Shown in pieces: positions 1-9,007 of a stretch of DNA of 64,000 nucleotides. The stretch comes from a candidate division KSB1 bacterium (GTDB lineage Bacteria > Zhuqueibacterota > Zhuqueibacteria > JANLFK01 > Oleimicrobiaceae), in NCBI GenBank assembly GCA_024655945.1, contig JANLFK010000002.1:411139-475138 (forward strand), in the 5' to 3' direction. Each line of letters starts with the position of its first letter. The stretch's first letter is position 1. Under the pieces are notes generated by a model. It saw only the letters and a list, made by a program, of their open reading frames with translations. It ran no database searches and was not told the DNA's origin. Made by a program: the position numbers and the translations under genes.

Positions 1-864
1 GCGCCGCATGACATCTTCGTAAGGCCTGCCGTTGAAGGACGAATAGGGAACGAAGTTGACCGCCAAGGACCTGCCCACGCCGCAGAGGCGGTGAATCAGG
101 CGTGCCAGCTCGATGATGGCGATTTCCTCCTGCCCGCCAAGGTTGAAGATTTCGCCGTTTGCCTGGTCACGAAGAATCGCCTGGAGCATGCCATCGACTA
201 TGTCGGAAACGTAGGCAAAGGTTCGCGTCTGCATACCGTCGCCATGGATGGTCACCGGCTCCCCCTTCAGAATCTGGCTGATGAAAACCGCCTGCGGACC
301 GCCCCACCACGACAAATGATGCCGGGGACCATAAGAGCCAAAGATGCGCAGAACCACCACGGGAATGCCGTATTCCTCCTGATAGGCAAAGGCGAGATGT
401 TCGTCAAAGAGCTTGGATACGGCATAGCCCCACCTGGCCACCTTGCTGCTGCCGAACACGCTATCGCTCTCTTCGTGAAAAGGAAGAGCGGCGTTCTTGC
501 CGTACACGTCTGAGGTAGAGGCGAGGATTACCTTAGCGCCGATCTCGCGTGCCACCTCCAGCACGGAATGCGTACCCTGGCTGTTGATGAGCAGGGTGTC
601 GATGCTCTTGCCATAGCGCGGGATCTTGAAGGCAGCCAGATGGACAATGACCTCTGCCCCCTTGCAGTAGCCGCGCAGCGCCATACGGCGGCGCACATCC
701 TCGGGGTAGAAGGCAAAGCGTGGATTGCCGAGCTGGTGCTCGATGTTCTCCATGCGGCCCATGGACAGATTGTCGATGCCCACCACGCGATGTTGCCCCT
801 CCAACAGAGCGTCGACGAGGTGGGAGCCTAAGAACCCGGCGCATCCGGTCACTGCGATCTTCAT
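1..864 (-). CDS. NAD-dependent nucleotide-sugar epimerase/dehydratase (partial, 3' end outside window)
   Basis: Extended short-chain dehydrogenase of the nucleotide-sugar epimerase/dehydratase type; 288 residues are visible and the frame is still open at base 1. The N-terminus has the Rossmann motif GCAGFLG at residues 7-13 (GxxGxxG). The active-site pair YAVSK lies at 147-151 behind the TSDVYG motif near 117-122. These residues bind NAD and catalyse hydride transfer at the sugar ring, normally on a UDP- or GDP-linked sugar in the cytoplasm. It is the last visible gene of the leftward exopolysaccharide operon, 45 bp after the FemAB-like gene. Whether it is a 4-epimerase, a UDP-glucuronate decarboxylase or a 4,6-dehydratase cannot be told from these motifs. 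The start is the ATG at 862-864; no longer in-frame start with a good ribosome site was seen. Confidence 0.88.
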   Translation of the reverse strand, partial: MKIAVTGCAGFLGSHLVDALLEGQHRVVGIDNLSMGRMENIEHQLGNPRFAFYPEDVRRRMALRGYCKGAEVIVHLAAFKIPRYGKSIDTLLINSQGTHSVLEVAREIGAKVILASTSDVYGKNAALPFHEESDSVFGSSKVARWGYAVSKLFDEHLAFAYQEEYGIPVVVLRIFGSYGPRHHLSWWGGPQAVFISQILKGEPVTIHGDGMQTRTFAYVSDIVDGMLQAILRDQANGEIFNLGGQEEIAIIELARLIHRLCGVGRSLAVNFVPYSSFNGRPYEDVMRR

Positions 865-909
865 GACTGTACTCCGCTACGTTGAGGGCCAAAAGGCACA
901 GACGCTTCC

Positions 910-2115
910 CTACGCCTTTGCTTCAACTTCCGACATCCCCTTGTTCTGAGCAGATTGGGCGAGGCATTCGTCTGCAGCGCGCGTTTCGCGGGAAAGGGCG
1001 CGCCGGGAACGAACGCCGCTCAGCATCAGTTGCATACGACGGTAGCCGCTGACCAGGGCCTGGACTGAACCCACGGCCACAGCGCGCACCACGTCTGGAC
1101 TGCATTCGTACTGGCCCACATAAGTTGCATCCACGCCGCGTTTGCCAGCCAAGCCGAGCTTGAAATGGTATCCACCAGGATTTGTCACCGGATCTATGCC
1201 GCCAAGGTCGTACCAGCGGCACCCCCGCTCTTTCAGCAGCGCGAGCGCATGCCATTGGACGGCATAGGCGGCCCGCACTGCCCTGCCCTGTTGGTTGCTG
1301 GCGGCAAGGAGCATGATTGCCTTGTCCCCGGTTACCGAAAGTACGGTGCCGGCCACCGTTTGCCCTCCCACGCGGCCCAGAACGACGAGCTGCTTCTGCG
1401 CGGGTGGTAACGCCTGCTGCATGGCAGCAAACTCGTCGACATCGGTGAAGACCGCGAATTCCTTGCTCCCAAGCATCTCGCGATACACTTTCGTGAACTC
1501 CTCAAAGAGCTCCGAGCCGGTGCCGCTGCTCACCTCCACCGCAAAGCGTCTCTCAGATTGATTGAGTTGATTGCGCCATCGCTGCAGCAGGTTGCTCCGC
1601 AGTTCTTCAAGAGGCGGCGAAAGATCAAGGAACAGCGTGCGCAGAGGCGGCACCAGGCGAGCCCGATGATAACCTTCTTCTTCTAAGACAGCCAGGTAGT
1701 GATCCGGCTCGTCGACCGCAGCAAGATTCAGGTTCAGGCGCAGGGTCAGCCCGCGCTCGCACACGAACTCGTTGCGCAGCCCGCGCACTGCCTGACGAAA
1801 CGCGTCGAGGCGTTCATCGACTCCGTTGCGCCGAAACAGGGGGCCATAGCGCACATACGCCACGCCCAACCCAAGGAGTGGTACGCTGAGTAGGCGCGCC
1901 TGTGCAGCAGAAACGATTTGGCCGGACCGGTGGAGGAGAAAGTGGGCCAGGTTCTTTTCTCCCCAACGCACCGCGCCATAGGCCCATGTCTGATAGACGG
2001 TGAGGTCGGCAAGGCCTCCCGCCAACGTGTCCCATTCCCGCTGCGAGAGCCTGGTCACAGCTGAAGAGAATCCCCCCTCCAGTTTTCGCTGGTTTGTCAT
2101 TGTCATAGTCCTCAT
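910..2115 (-). CDS. FemAB/GNAT-like aminoacyl- or acyl-transferase of the exopolysaccharide operon
   Basis: A 401-residue protein of the FemAB-like GNAT superfamily, related to lipid II:glycine glycyltransferases and to FemAB-like proteins found in exopolysaccharide clusters. The N-terminal part has a WAYGAVRWGEKN stretch, typical of the first domain. The C-terminal half has a long helical region (LRSNLLQRWRNQLNQSERR) and the GNAT-like segments GGQTVAGTVLS and WYDLGGIDP. The frame stays open farther upstream into the deacetylase gene. I chose the ATG at 2113-2115 because it overlaps the upstream TGA as ATGA, a common coupling arrangement. In this context it probably decorates the polysaccharide or its lipid-linked precursor with an amino acid or acyl group; the donor and acceptor are unknown. 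A cell-wall role cannot be excluded. Confidence 0.8.
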   Translation of the reverse strand: MRTMTMTNQRKLEGGFSSAVTRLSQREWDTLAGGLADLTVYQTWAYGAVRWGEKNLAHFLLHRSGQIVSAAQARLLSVPLLGLGVAYVRYGPLFRRNGVDERLDAFRQAVRGLRNEFVCERGLTLRLNLNLAAVDEPDHYLAVLEEEGYHRARLVPPLRTLFLDLSPPLEELRSNLLQRWRNQLNQSERRFAVEVSSGTGSELFEEFTKVYREMLGSKEFAVFTDVDEFAAMQQALPPAQKQLVVLGRVGGQTVAGTVLSVTGDKAIMLLAASNQQGRAVRAAYAVQWHALALLKERGCRWYDLGGIDPVTNPGGYHFKLGLAGKRGVDATYVGQYECSPDVVRAVAVGSVQALVSGYRRMQLMLSGVRSRRALSRETRAADECLAQSAQNKGMSEVEAKA

Positions 2116-3023
2116 TCGACGGCAGCAGCACAGCGAGAGAGGCGGCGGCGAGGCGACCCTCTCTTCGCCGCAGCAGCTACGCTCTTGCGTGGCGCCACCA
2201 CCTTGCCGTTCACCTTCTTGGCGCAGACATATGCCTTGGCGCGCGAGGCTGCCCCCAGCCAGCGGTAACATCCCCGCACCTTGAGGAAGAACTCTATCGG
2301 CCAATCGCGGGGGTCTGCCTTGACCCTGCCGACGACGAAGCTGCTTTCATCTTGCGGCCGACAGTCCGGGGAGATGGAGAAACAGCGCGTGTAGCCAGCC
2401 TCTTTGGCGGCGGCAAGCACACGTGCGTCATAGTCACCATGGGGGAAGCTCAGCAGGGTCACCGGCCGACCTGTCTGTTCCTCGAGCACCCGCCGCGACT
2501 CCCTCAGCTCTCTCTCCAGTTCCTCCTGCGGCAAAGTGGACAAACAGGGATGGCGCAAGGTGTGGGAGCCCAGGAGCACCAACTCCTCGTCCAGAGCCCG
2601 CAGCTCGGCAAAGCTCATCACCCGCTGACCCTGTTCACCGCAACCCTTGACCATGTCCCAGCCGGCAACACGCCCGACAAACGAGGTGGGCACAAACACC
2701 GCCGTTGGAATGCCCCGCGCCCGCAGCACAGGCAAGGCCGTGTGCTGGATTTCGGCCAAGGCGTCGTCAAAGGTGACCGCAAAGCAGCGCCGGCCATGAG
2801 GGAGCTTTGTTGTCGCCGCCGGCGGCACCGGCTCGGCCCAGCGCAGAGCCATGTCCATCTGCCGGGCAAAGGCCGCGGCCCGTGTCTCCGGCACGTCGTG
2901 GTAGTACAGCACCACACAGCCCGCCTGCCGAGTTACGCCAACGAGCCTCCCGGCAGCATCGCGCAGCAAGTCGACAGCCAACACGGCACTGCTGACCAAC
3001 ACCCGGAACAATCGCTTAAGCAT
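2112..3023 (-). CDS. Polysaccharide deacetylase (NodB homology domain)
   Basis: A 303-residue carbohydrate esterase family 4 protein. The NodB signature is present: TFDDA at 84-88 supplies the catalytic base and metal-binding Asp, and SHTLRHPC at 153-160 supplies the two metal-binding His. A later FPHGDYD motif fits the family. Such enzymes remove N- or O-acetyl groups from glycans with a divalent metal. The first 25 residues (LFRVLVSSAVLAVDLL) could be a signal anchor. The start used is the ATG at 3021-3023, which overlaps the TAA of the GT2 gene by eight bases; the longer reading from 3050 would overlap that gene by 35 bp and looks less likely. Expected role: trimming acetyl groups from the exopolysaccharide. 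Confidence 0.9.
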   Translation of the reverse strand: MLKRLFRVLVSSAVLAVDLLRDAAGRLVGVTRQAGCVVLYYHDVPETRAAAFARQMDMALRWAEPVPPAATTKLPHGRRCFAVTFDDALAEIQHTALPVLRARGIPTAVFVPTSFVGRVAGWDMVKGCGEQGQRVMSFAELRALDEELVLLGSHTLRHPCLSTLPQEELERELRESRRVLEEQTGRPVTLLSFPHGDYDARVLAAAKEAGYTRCFSISPDCRPQDESSFVVGRVKADPRDWPIEFFLKVRGCYRWLGAASRAKAYVCAKKVNGKVVAPRKSVAAAAKRGSPRRRLSRCAAAVE

Positions 3024-3918
3024 ACTGTGCCTTTCTTCGCAAGAAAGCATAGAGCCGCGCCATCTGCCGGTTGCGGAGGTGGCTCACAAAGCGCCCATCG
3101 ACCGGGCGGCGTCTGTGGCGAGCTGCTGCCCAGAGATAGCCACTCAGGCGTACGGTGCTCCCTGCCAACAGCGGGGACTCGCCAAGGCGGCGCACGAATT
3201 TCACCAGCTCGAACAACGGGTGGTACCCCACGGCATAGTCGGCTTCACCTTGATGGAAGCGCGCCGCAAGCAGTCGGCCCTGTCCCGTGCTGGAGCGCCG
3301 GTGGTGCCAGGCCTGCAGTTCTGGAAACGACCTGACCTCCCACCCATGCATCCGAGCCATCTCGCTGGCAACGGTGTCCTCATGTGCGTGCGGCAGTGGC
3401 AGGTAGCCGCCGATGGCCTCGTAGCATGCACGGCGAAACATCTGGATGGCCCCCGCCACGTAATCGGGACTGTTGCCGTAGCGAGGCCGAAACACTCCTT
3501 TGTCCGCTTCCAAGATAACGCCCCCGGCAATGCCCAATCGCGGCTCACTTCGGAAGAACGCCAAAAGGCGTTCGTAATAGGTTGGCTCCAGCGTGATGTC
3601 CGCGTCGAGTACGCCGACAAAGTCGAACGGCAGCGCCCGCAGCTCCTCGTAGCCTGCTTCGATGGCGCAAACCTTCTGCGCGAACCCGCTTCCTGAGGGC
3701 GCGAGGCTGATCAGGCGGAGGAACGAATACCGCCGCGCATTTCTCGCCACCACCTCTCGCGTGCGGTCTGTGGAGCCGTTGTCCACAATCACCCAGCGCG
3801 CCGGAAGAAGGCTCTGCCGGGCGACACTGACGATGGCGCGCTCGATGAAATGCTCTTCGTTGCGCGCCGCGGTGATCAGCACATACATGCGGTTTCTGTC
3901 TCCCAAGGACCTGCCCAT
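3016..3918 (-). CDS. Family 2 glycosyltransferase
   Basis: A 300-residue GT-A fold glycosyltransferase. The N-terminal nucleotide-binding strand is VLITAARNEE, followed by VIVDNGSTDRT, the classic GT2 first motif. The metal-binding DxD is LDADI at 104-108. It would transfer one sugar from an activated nucleotide donor to the lipid-linked repeat unit on the cytoplasmic face of the membrane. Donor and linkage cannot be read from sequence. The ATG at 3916-3918 has a GAGG six bases upstream and lies one base from the stop of the O-antigen ligase gene. An internal ATG (residue 11, just before YVLITAARNEE) is a possible alternative start. Confidence 0.9.
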   Translation of the reverse strand: MGRSLGDRNRMYVLITAARNEEHFIERAIVSVARQSLLPARWVIVDNGSTDRTREVVARNARRYSFLRLISLAPSGSGFAQKVCAIEAGYEELRALPFDFVGVLDADITLEPTYYERLLAFFRSEPRLGIAGGVILEADKGVFRPRYGNSPDYVAGAIQMFRRACYEAIGGYLPLPHAHEDTVASEMARMHGWEVRSFPELQAWHHRRSSTGQGRLLAARFHQGEADYAVGYHPLFELVKFVRRLGESPLLAGSTVRLSGYLWAAARHRRRPVDGRFVSHLRNRQMARLYAFLRRKAQYA

Positions 3919-3919
3919 G

Positions 3920-5218
3920 TCACCCTCGCGCGGGAACGTATTCGTGCCGCAGGCGGTCGGCCACCGCCAAGTAAAAGACCCAAAGCAGAGTCACCGGACC
4001 CAAGCGGGTTCCCATTATCGATTCGGTCACCGAGTGAACCATGATTATCGTGAAGACCACGGCCGCACGCAACGCCATGCCTTGGGGCGCCCACCGCTCC
4101 AGCGGGCGATAGCGGACCAGCCAGCGCGCAAAGAGCACCACCATGGTGACAAAAGCCAACAGTCCGACTATGCCGGTGGTGAGGGCCACCTCCAACACGG
4201 TGTTGTGGGCGTTGGCCGCGTAGAACCCAAGAACGTCTCTGCCGTCGTTCAGCACCATACGGCTTGCGCCAAAACCATGGCCGAACACCGTCGTCAATGG
4301 GTCGGCCAGAATCTTTTGCACCGCCAAGGGCCAGATCTCCGCTCTGCCAGTCAGACGGGTTACCGTTGCGAGAGAAGTGGTGCGGTTGAAAGCCAGAGCC
4401 GCATCCACCACGCCCTTCACGTTGAGCGAAAGGAGCAGGGCCACCAGCACCACCACCGCACCAGCGCCTGCCAGGAGCGCCCAGCGCACGTGGTAACCCT
4501 CCAGTGGGCGCCCGCTCTGCACTAACCAGGCGCGTACCAGCCCGCCCATCGCCAGGCTCACCATCGCATTGCGCGACCAGGACAGCGCCACGATTGCCAC
4601 CAACAACAGCCGCAGCAGCCAGAGGAGGGCTCGTTTGCCCCCGCTTGCCGGGACCAAAGAAAGCCAAAAGGCCAAGGAAGCCCCAAAGCCGAGGGCATTG
4701 GCATGGGTCACACCCATGCCCAGACGCGTCGGTCCCTCTGCGCCATAGGCCTCCTGCAGCTGAGGGGCAAGCACTCCGATCAGGGCGTCCTTGATGAGCA
4801 ATAGGACCATCACCACCAGCCAGGTCCGTTCCAGGCGGAGCAGGCGGCGCTCGTCGGCACCGGCCACCAGTCCCAGCGTCAGCGGCACCCCGCCAGCCAG
4901 GAGCACCCAATACCCGAGCACCAACGTCCTGTGCGGCGTGAAAAGCGCCGACAAGGCAGCCGCCACCACATAGGCCGCCACGGCGACTGTCGCCGGCCCG
5001 CCACGCTCACCTCGCGCCAGGAGCAACACGCCGACGGCCCCGCCGAGCACACAGGCGGCAAGGCGTGCTGCGACAAGCCAGTCCATCTGGGTGGCCTGCT
5101 CGATCTCCCGCACGCGCAGGTAGGTGCCCGTCAGCACCATGATCGCCACCCAGAGCACCAGGCCCACGGCGAAAAGTGATGGGCTCGATATTGTCTGGCC
5201 CGCGCTCCTATGCTGCAT
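3920..5218 (-). CDS. O-antigen ligase / polymerase family membrane protein
   Basis: A 432-residue polytopic inner membrane protein with about ten to twelve hydrophobic segments, in the Wzy/WaaL (O-antigen ligase) family. The large periplasmic loop contains the usual landmarks: TRLTGRAEIWPLAVQKI, then FGHGFGASR, then NAHNTVLEVALTTG. The NAHN..L motif is characteristic of ligases and polymerases of this superfamily. It would either polymerise the repeat units or attach the finished glycan to an acceptor. I used the ATG at 5216-5218, which has AAGGAG ten bases upstream and overlaps the flippase stop by 11 bases. The upstream reading to 5257 lies wholly inside the flippase gene. Polymerase versus ligase is undecided. 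Confidence 0.88.
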   Translation of the reverse strand: MQHRSAGQTISSPSLFAVGLVLWVAIMVLTGTYLRVREIEQATQMDWLVAARLAACVLGGAVGVLLLARGERGGPATVAVAAYVVAAALSALFTPHRTLVLGYWVLLAGGVPLTLGLVAGADERRLLRLERTWLVVMVLLLIKDALIGVLAPQLQEAYGAEGPTRLGMGVTHANALGFGASLAFWLSLVPASGGKRALLWLLRLLLVAIVALSWSRNAMVSLAMGGLVRAWLVQSGRPLEGYHVRWALLAGAGAVVVLVALLLSLNVKGVVDAALAFNRTTSLATVTRLTGRAEIWPLAVQKILADPLTTVFGHGFGASRMVLNDGRDVLGFYAANAHNTVLEVALTTGIVGLLAFVTMVVLFARWLVRYRPLERWAPQGMALRAAVVFTIIMVHSVTESIMGTRLGPVTLLWVFYLAVADRLRHEYVPARG

Positions 5219-6650
5219 GTTCGGCCAACTCCTTTTTCTGCCAGAGGCGCAGGTCAACTATGCCTAACTCCCTGGCACAATAGAGCGCCGCAAGAATCGC
5301 CAGCGCCGCAAGCGGGTAGAAGAGGCCCCCGGGCAGGCGACTGGCCGCCCAGACAAGTGTCGTCCCGCCCAGGAAAAGAGCCACGGTCCCGGCGAGGCGC
5401 CGCCCGTGCAGCTGAATAGGCACATACCTCATCCCCACGACGACCAGCAGCAGACCGATGGCAATGTGGGCCACGTTGTAAACCAGCACTGCCGCGTGCA
5501 TACCCCACAGCCGGATGAGCCACACATTCAAGCCAATGCTCACCAGGGAGACGCCGCTCACGACTGCTGCCGATACTCGGGTCTTGCCCCGCAAAAGCAG
5601 CAACGACTCGCCAACATACTGCGCGCCGATGCAGGCCACCCCTGGGAGAAGGGCAAACGCCACGCCGAAGGCTGCACCGTACTCCGCAGGAGCAACTGCG
5701 TGGATCAAGTCCCTGAACACAAAAACGATCCCCATGGCAACAAAGCCAAATGCCAAGAACAAGTGAATGAGCGCCTCGCCGATGAACCACCGCAGTGCCG
5801 GCGAATCCAGGACGCCGTACACTGCAGGCTCATAGGCGAGCTGAAACGGCAGAATGAGCGTGATCACGGCAATCTGCGCAATCTTGAAGCCAAGCGAGTA
5901 CACTGCCACTTCCTCCAGGCCAGAAAAGACGCTCATGGCATAGAGGGCGGAACTATCCAGCGCCAGATCTCCTGACATGGCAAAGATGAGTGGAAATCCG
6001 AAGCGCACTAGGCGCCGCATAGTGGCCCGATCCGTTGTCAAGCCTGTGACCCTCGCAATGGCCATGCTCACCATAACCCACATGAGGCCGTAGCTCACCA
6101 CGTAGGCCCACAACACCCCTTTGAGCCCCACATGCAGTTGCAGAAGGAAGAGCACGGTGCTCGACGCAAGCAGCAGGAAGACAACACCGTTCAAGGCCAC
6201 GAAGGCACCGCCCATGTTTCTCGCGCGAAAATAGGAAACCGTGAGCATCCACAGTGTCTGGGCCAGAGCCGCCATGCACACGAGCAGGACGAAGGGGCCT
6301 GGCTGGACCGTGTGCAGTACGGCGGCGAACAGCGGCTTGAGCAGAGTCATGGCCACTGCGGTGACGGCAATCCCACCGGCCGCCACGAGCGCATAGGCAC
6401 TGCCGAGCAATCGGCCCAGCTGCCCCTTCTCGGCAAATTCGGCGCAAAAGCGCATGAAGGCAGTACGCACGCCCAGCCCCATGACGATGCCCAACACCTG
6501 CATCGTCAGCAAAAGGGTGGCCAACAGGCCGTACTCCTGCATCGGCAACGTGTGCGTGTAAAGCGGGATGAGCAAAAAGGCCCCTGCTCGCAGCCCGGCG
6601 TTGCCAATGGCGTAGATGACAGTCTCTCTTGCTAAGCCGCGCAGTCTCAT
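5208..6650 (-). CDS. Polysaccharide flippase (Wzx/MATE-like, MOP superfamily)
   Basis: A 480-residue membrane protein with about 12-14 predicted membrane segments and the N-terminal pattern of Wzx-type lipid-linked oligosaccharide flippases (IYAIGNAGLRAGAFLLIPL, then EYGLLATLL). These exporters move undecaprenyl-diphosphate repeat units from the cytoplasmic to the periplasmic leaflet for polymerisation. Length matches the family. The start ATG overlaps the stop of the DUF354 gene as ATGA (6647-6650), so the two are probably translationally coupled. The ligase/polymerase gene directly follows, which is the normal order for a Wzx/Wzy pathway. I see no sign of truncation. Confidence 0.9.
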   Translation of the reverse strand: MRLRGLARETVIYAIGNAGLRAGAFLLIPLYTHTLPMQEYGLLATLLLTMQVLGIVMGLGVRTAFMRFCAEFAEKGQLGRLLGSAYALVAAGGIAVTAVAMTLLKPLFAAVLHTVQPGPFVLLVCMAALAQTLWMLTVSYFRARNMGGAFVALNGVVFLLLASSTVLFLLQLHVGLKGVLWAYVVSYGLMWVMVSMAIARVTGLTTDRATMRRLVRFGFPLIFAMSGDLALDSSALYAMSVFSGLEEVAVYSLGFKIAQIAVITLILPFQLAYEPAVYGVLDSPALRWFIGEALIHLFLAFGFVAMGIVFVFRDLIHAVAPAEYGAAFGVAFALLPGVACIGAQYVGESLLLLRGKTRVSAAVVSGVSLVSIGLNVWLIRLWGMHAAVLVYNVAHIAIGLLLVVVGMRYVPIQLHGRRLAGTVALFLGGTTLVWAASRLPGGLFYPLAALAILAALYCARELGIVDLRLWQKKELAEHAA

Positions 6651-7792
6651 GCTGCTCTCTCCACACCGGCTGGTGATTGCTCTTGGGGCTGCGCCGCCGA
6701 GGGGGCGCTCCTCGCTGGCGCGGCGTTGTGCCCCTCCGCAAGGACGGACAGCACCTCTTCAACCACCAGTTCCAGCACTGGACTTCGCGCCGTTGGCGCC
6801 AAGGGTTTGATTTCCCGCCGCGCGATCCGGATTTTCGATCTGACCTCATCCTCACTGGCAAGGAGCACCAGTCGTCCTTGTTCGGCTAAGGAGCGGTCCA
6901 CCGCACCGATCCGGCCACGGAAAATGCTGTAGACCGGCACGCCCAGCGCAGCGGCCTCGCGGTTCATCGTGCCGCCCCCGCTCACGACCAGGTCTGCGTT
7001 CCAAATCAGGTTGAGCCCGTCCAGCACCTTGGCCGGCAGGATGATGCGCCCTGCGGCAATAAGATGCGGCCATTCTCGCCTCAGCTCCTCCTCCTGATGG
7101 AGGCTGCGCACCAACACCACCATCTTCACCTGTGGCTGTGCGCCGAGGCAGTCGATGACGGCGTCAAAGAGCTCCTCGGCTGCAGCGTTGTGATAGTGGG
7201 CCTCTGTGGCAGGTGGTCTTATGGCCGCGAGCACCTCATCGTCGCCCACGCCCAGTTGCGCGCGCAGGCGGGGGTCTGGCCGGAAAAACGGCACATAGAT
7301 GTCCTCCTTGATGCCGGGATAGGTGCTCACCGCTCGCGCATACTTCCTGAGCGGCGCAAGGGGCACCACTTCTGGCACGATGATCTTCGTCGCCCGCAGC
7401 CACGGCAACAACTGCACGTGCTCATAGTCCACCATTACGACCCAGGGCATGCGCAAGGCTGCGGCCAGAAGCATCTGTGAGCGCGAACCGTGCGACAGGG
7501 CCAGAACAGGCCTTTCGCGGAGCACGACCGGGGCCAGCTGCAGCGCCCGCACCACCAGGCCAACAACCTTCAGGCTCTTGTGGCGACCGTAGTGCCGCCC
7601 CAAGCGTCGGTAGGCCAGACCTGCTCGCTCGGCAAGGCCGCATACTTGAAAACAGTCCCTGGCCGTGATCAGCACCCGGCATCCCCTTTTCTCCAACTGG
7701 TGAGTGACCGGCGTGAAAAGCACCACGTGCGGCGAATTGTCCAAGTCGATCCAGATCAGCGGCCCCAACCGTCCATCCTCTCCCGTAGGCAC
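6647..7792 (-). CDS. DUF354 family protein (GT-B-like glycosyltransferase relative)
   Basis: A 381-residue protein of the DUF354 family, which has a GT-B-like fold and often sits in polysaccharide clusters. The opening WIDLDNSPHVVLFTPV is the family's hallmark N-terminus. Later motifs include ALSHGSRSQ, a VDYEHV motif and SGGGTMNREAAALGVPVY, which resembles the nucleotide-sugar site of MurG/WecB-type enzymes. The substrate is not established. The start is a GTG at 7790-7792 with a GGAG very close upstream; no ATG fits before the conserved WIDLDN motif. The last about 35 residues are a low-complexity Ala/Pro-rich tail. An 81-bp gap separates it from the aminotransferase gene upstream. Confidence 0.82.
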   Translation of the reverse strand: MPTGEDGRLGPLIWIDLDNSPHVVLFTPVTHQLEKRGCRVLITARDCFQVCGLAERAGLAYRRLGRHYGRHKSLKVVGLVVRALQLAPVVLRERPVLALSHGSRSQMLLAAALRMPWVVMVDYEHVQLLPWLRATKIIVPEVVPLAPLRKYARAVSTYPGIKEDIYVPFFRPDPRLRAQLGVGDDEVLAAIRPPATEAHYHNAAAEELFDAVIDCLGAQPQVKMVVLVRSLHQEEELRREWPHLIAAGRIILPAKVLDGLNLIWNADLVVSGGGTMNREAAALGVPVYSIFRGRIGAVDRSLAEQGRLVLLASEDEVRSKIRIARREIKPLAPTARSPVLELVVEEVLSVLAEGHNAAPARSAPSAAQPQEQSPAGVERAA

Positions 7793-7873
7793 TGCTCCGC
7801 CCTCGTCAGCTTCTTCGTACCAACACTGCTTTGCGGCCTCCTCCCGACTTCGCCAGAAGACAAGGCCACACCT

Positions 7874-9007
7874 TCACACGGTGACAGCGTACTTCAAGGC
7901 TTCTTTCATGACAAAAAGCTCGATCGCCCGTGCCACGTACTCGATCTGCTGCTGCGTGAGCTCCGGGTACATGGGCAATGACAGAAATTGCCGGGCGCAG
8001 CGCTCCGCCACCGGGTAGCTCCCCTCGCCGAGGCCGAGGAAGCGGTAAGCCTCCTGGAGGTGGATCGGCACCGGATAGTGGATGCCGCAAGAGATGTCGC
8101 GCATGGCAAGATGCTCCAGCAGGGCATCGCGCTGCTCCGTCAGGATGGCGTAGACGTGGTAGACGTGCTGCCCATGAGGTGCCTCGTAAGGGGTGACAAC
8201 CGCGGTGTTGCCGGAGAGAAGGCGCTGATATGCCGCCGCATGCGCGCGACGGGCCTTGGTCCACTCCGGCAGGTAGCGCAACTTCACGCTCAGCACCGCC
8301 GCCTGGATGCCATCCATCCGGTCGTTCCAGCCGAGCATGCGGTGATAGTACTTCTTCGCCTGGCCGTGGTCACGAAGCATGCGGATGCGCTCGGCCAGAC
8401 CTCGATCGTTGGTGGCCACCGCGCCGGCCTCTCCGTAGGCACCCAAGTTCTTTCCCGGGTAAAAACTGAAGCATCCTGCATCGCCTATTGACCCGGCCAT
8501 GCGCCCCTTGTACTCGGCGCCGTGAGCCTGGCAGGCATCTTCCACCACGTATAGGCCGTGTGCACGGGCGACCTCCATGATCGGGTCCATGTCGGCCATC
8601 TGGCCAAACAGGTGCACCGGGATGATCGCCTTGGTCTTCTCGGTGATGGCCTGCTCTATGAGCGCCGGGTCCATGGTGTAGGTGCGCTCGTCAACGTCGA
8701 CAAACACGGGGGTTGCGCCGCAAAAGGAAATGGCCTCTGCGGTGGCGATGAAGCTATTGGGCACGGTGATAACCTCGTCGCCAGGTCCCACGTTCAAAGC
8801 CTTCAGCGCCAACCAGAGCGCGGAGGTGCCGCTGCTCACGCCCAAGGCGCACTCGCACCCACAGAATGCGGCAAACTCTCTTTCGAACTGCTCCACAAAC
8901 GGACCGCCCGCAAAGGCAGTCTGCTCCAGCACCCGCTGCACCGCCTCCCTGACCTCCTCACCGATGGATTGATACTGAGCCTTCAGGTCAAGAAAGGGTA
9001 CCTTCAT
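7874..9007 (-). CDS. DegT/DnrJ/EryC1/StrS-family sugar aminotransferase (WbpE/WlbC-like)
   Basis: A 377-residue PLP-dependent aminotransferase that works on a keto nucleotide sugar. The opening VPFLDLKAQY is typical of the WbpE/WlbC branch. The PLP-binding lysine is K186 in FSFYPGKNLGAYGE, and VVEDACQAHGA carries the Asp (D157) that holds the pyridine ring. The family transfers an amino group from glutamate to C3 (or C4) of the sugar. With the dehydrogenase and N-acetyltransferase just upstream, the likely product is UDP-2-acetamido-3-amino-2,3-dideoxyglucuronate. The ATG at 9005-9007 was chosen because it opens the conserved N-terminus and overlaps the acetyltransferase end by 20 bp. The reading from 9061 adds 18 unrelated residues. 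Confidence 0.92.
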   Translation of the reverse strand: MKVPFLDLKAQYQSIGEEVREAVQRVLEQTAFAGGPFVEQFEREFAAFCGCECALGVSSGTSALWLALKALNVGPGDEVITVPNSFIATAEAISFCGATPVFVDVDERTYTMDPALIEQAITEKTKAIIPVHLFGQMADMDPIMEVARAHGLYVVEDACQAHGAEYKGRMAGSIGDAGCFSFYPGKNLGAYGEAGAVATNDRGLAERIRMLRDHGQAKKYYHRMLGWNDRMDGIQAAVLSVKLRYLPEWTKARRAHAAAYQRLLSGNTAVVTPYEAPHGQHVYHVYAILTEQRDALLEHLAMRDISCGIHYPVPIHLQEAYRFLGLGEGSYPVAERCARQFLSLPMYPELTQQQIEYVARAIELFVMKEALKYAVTV

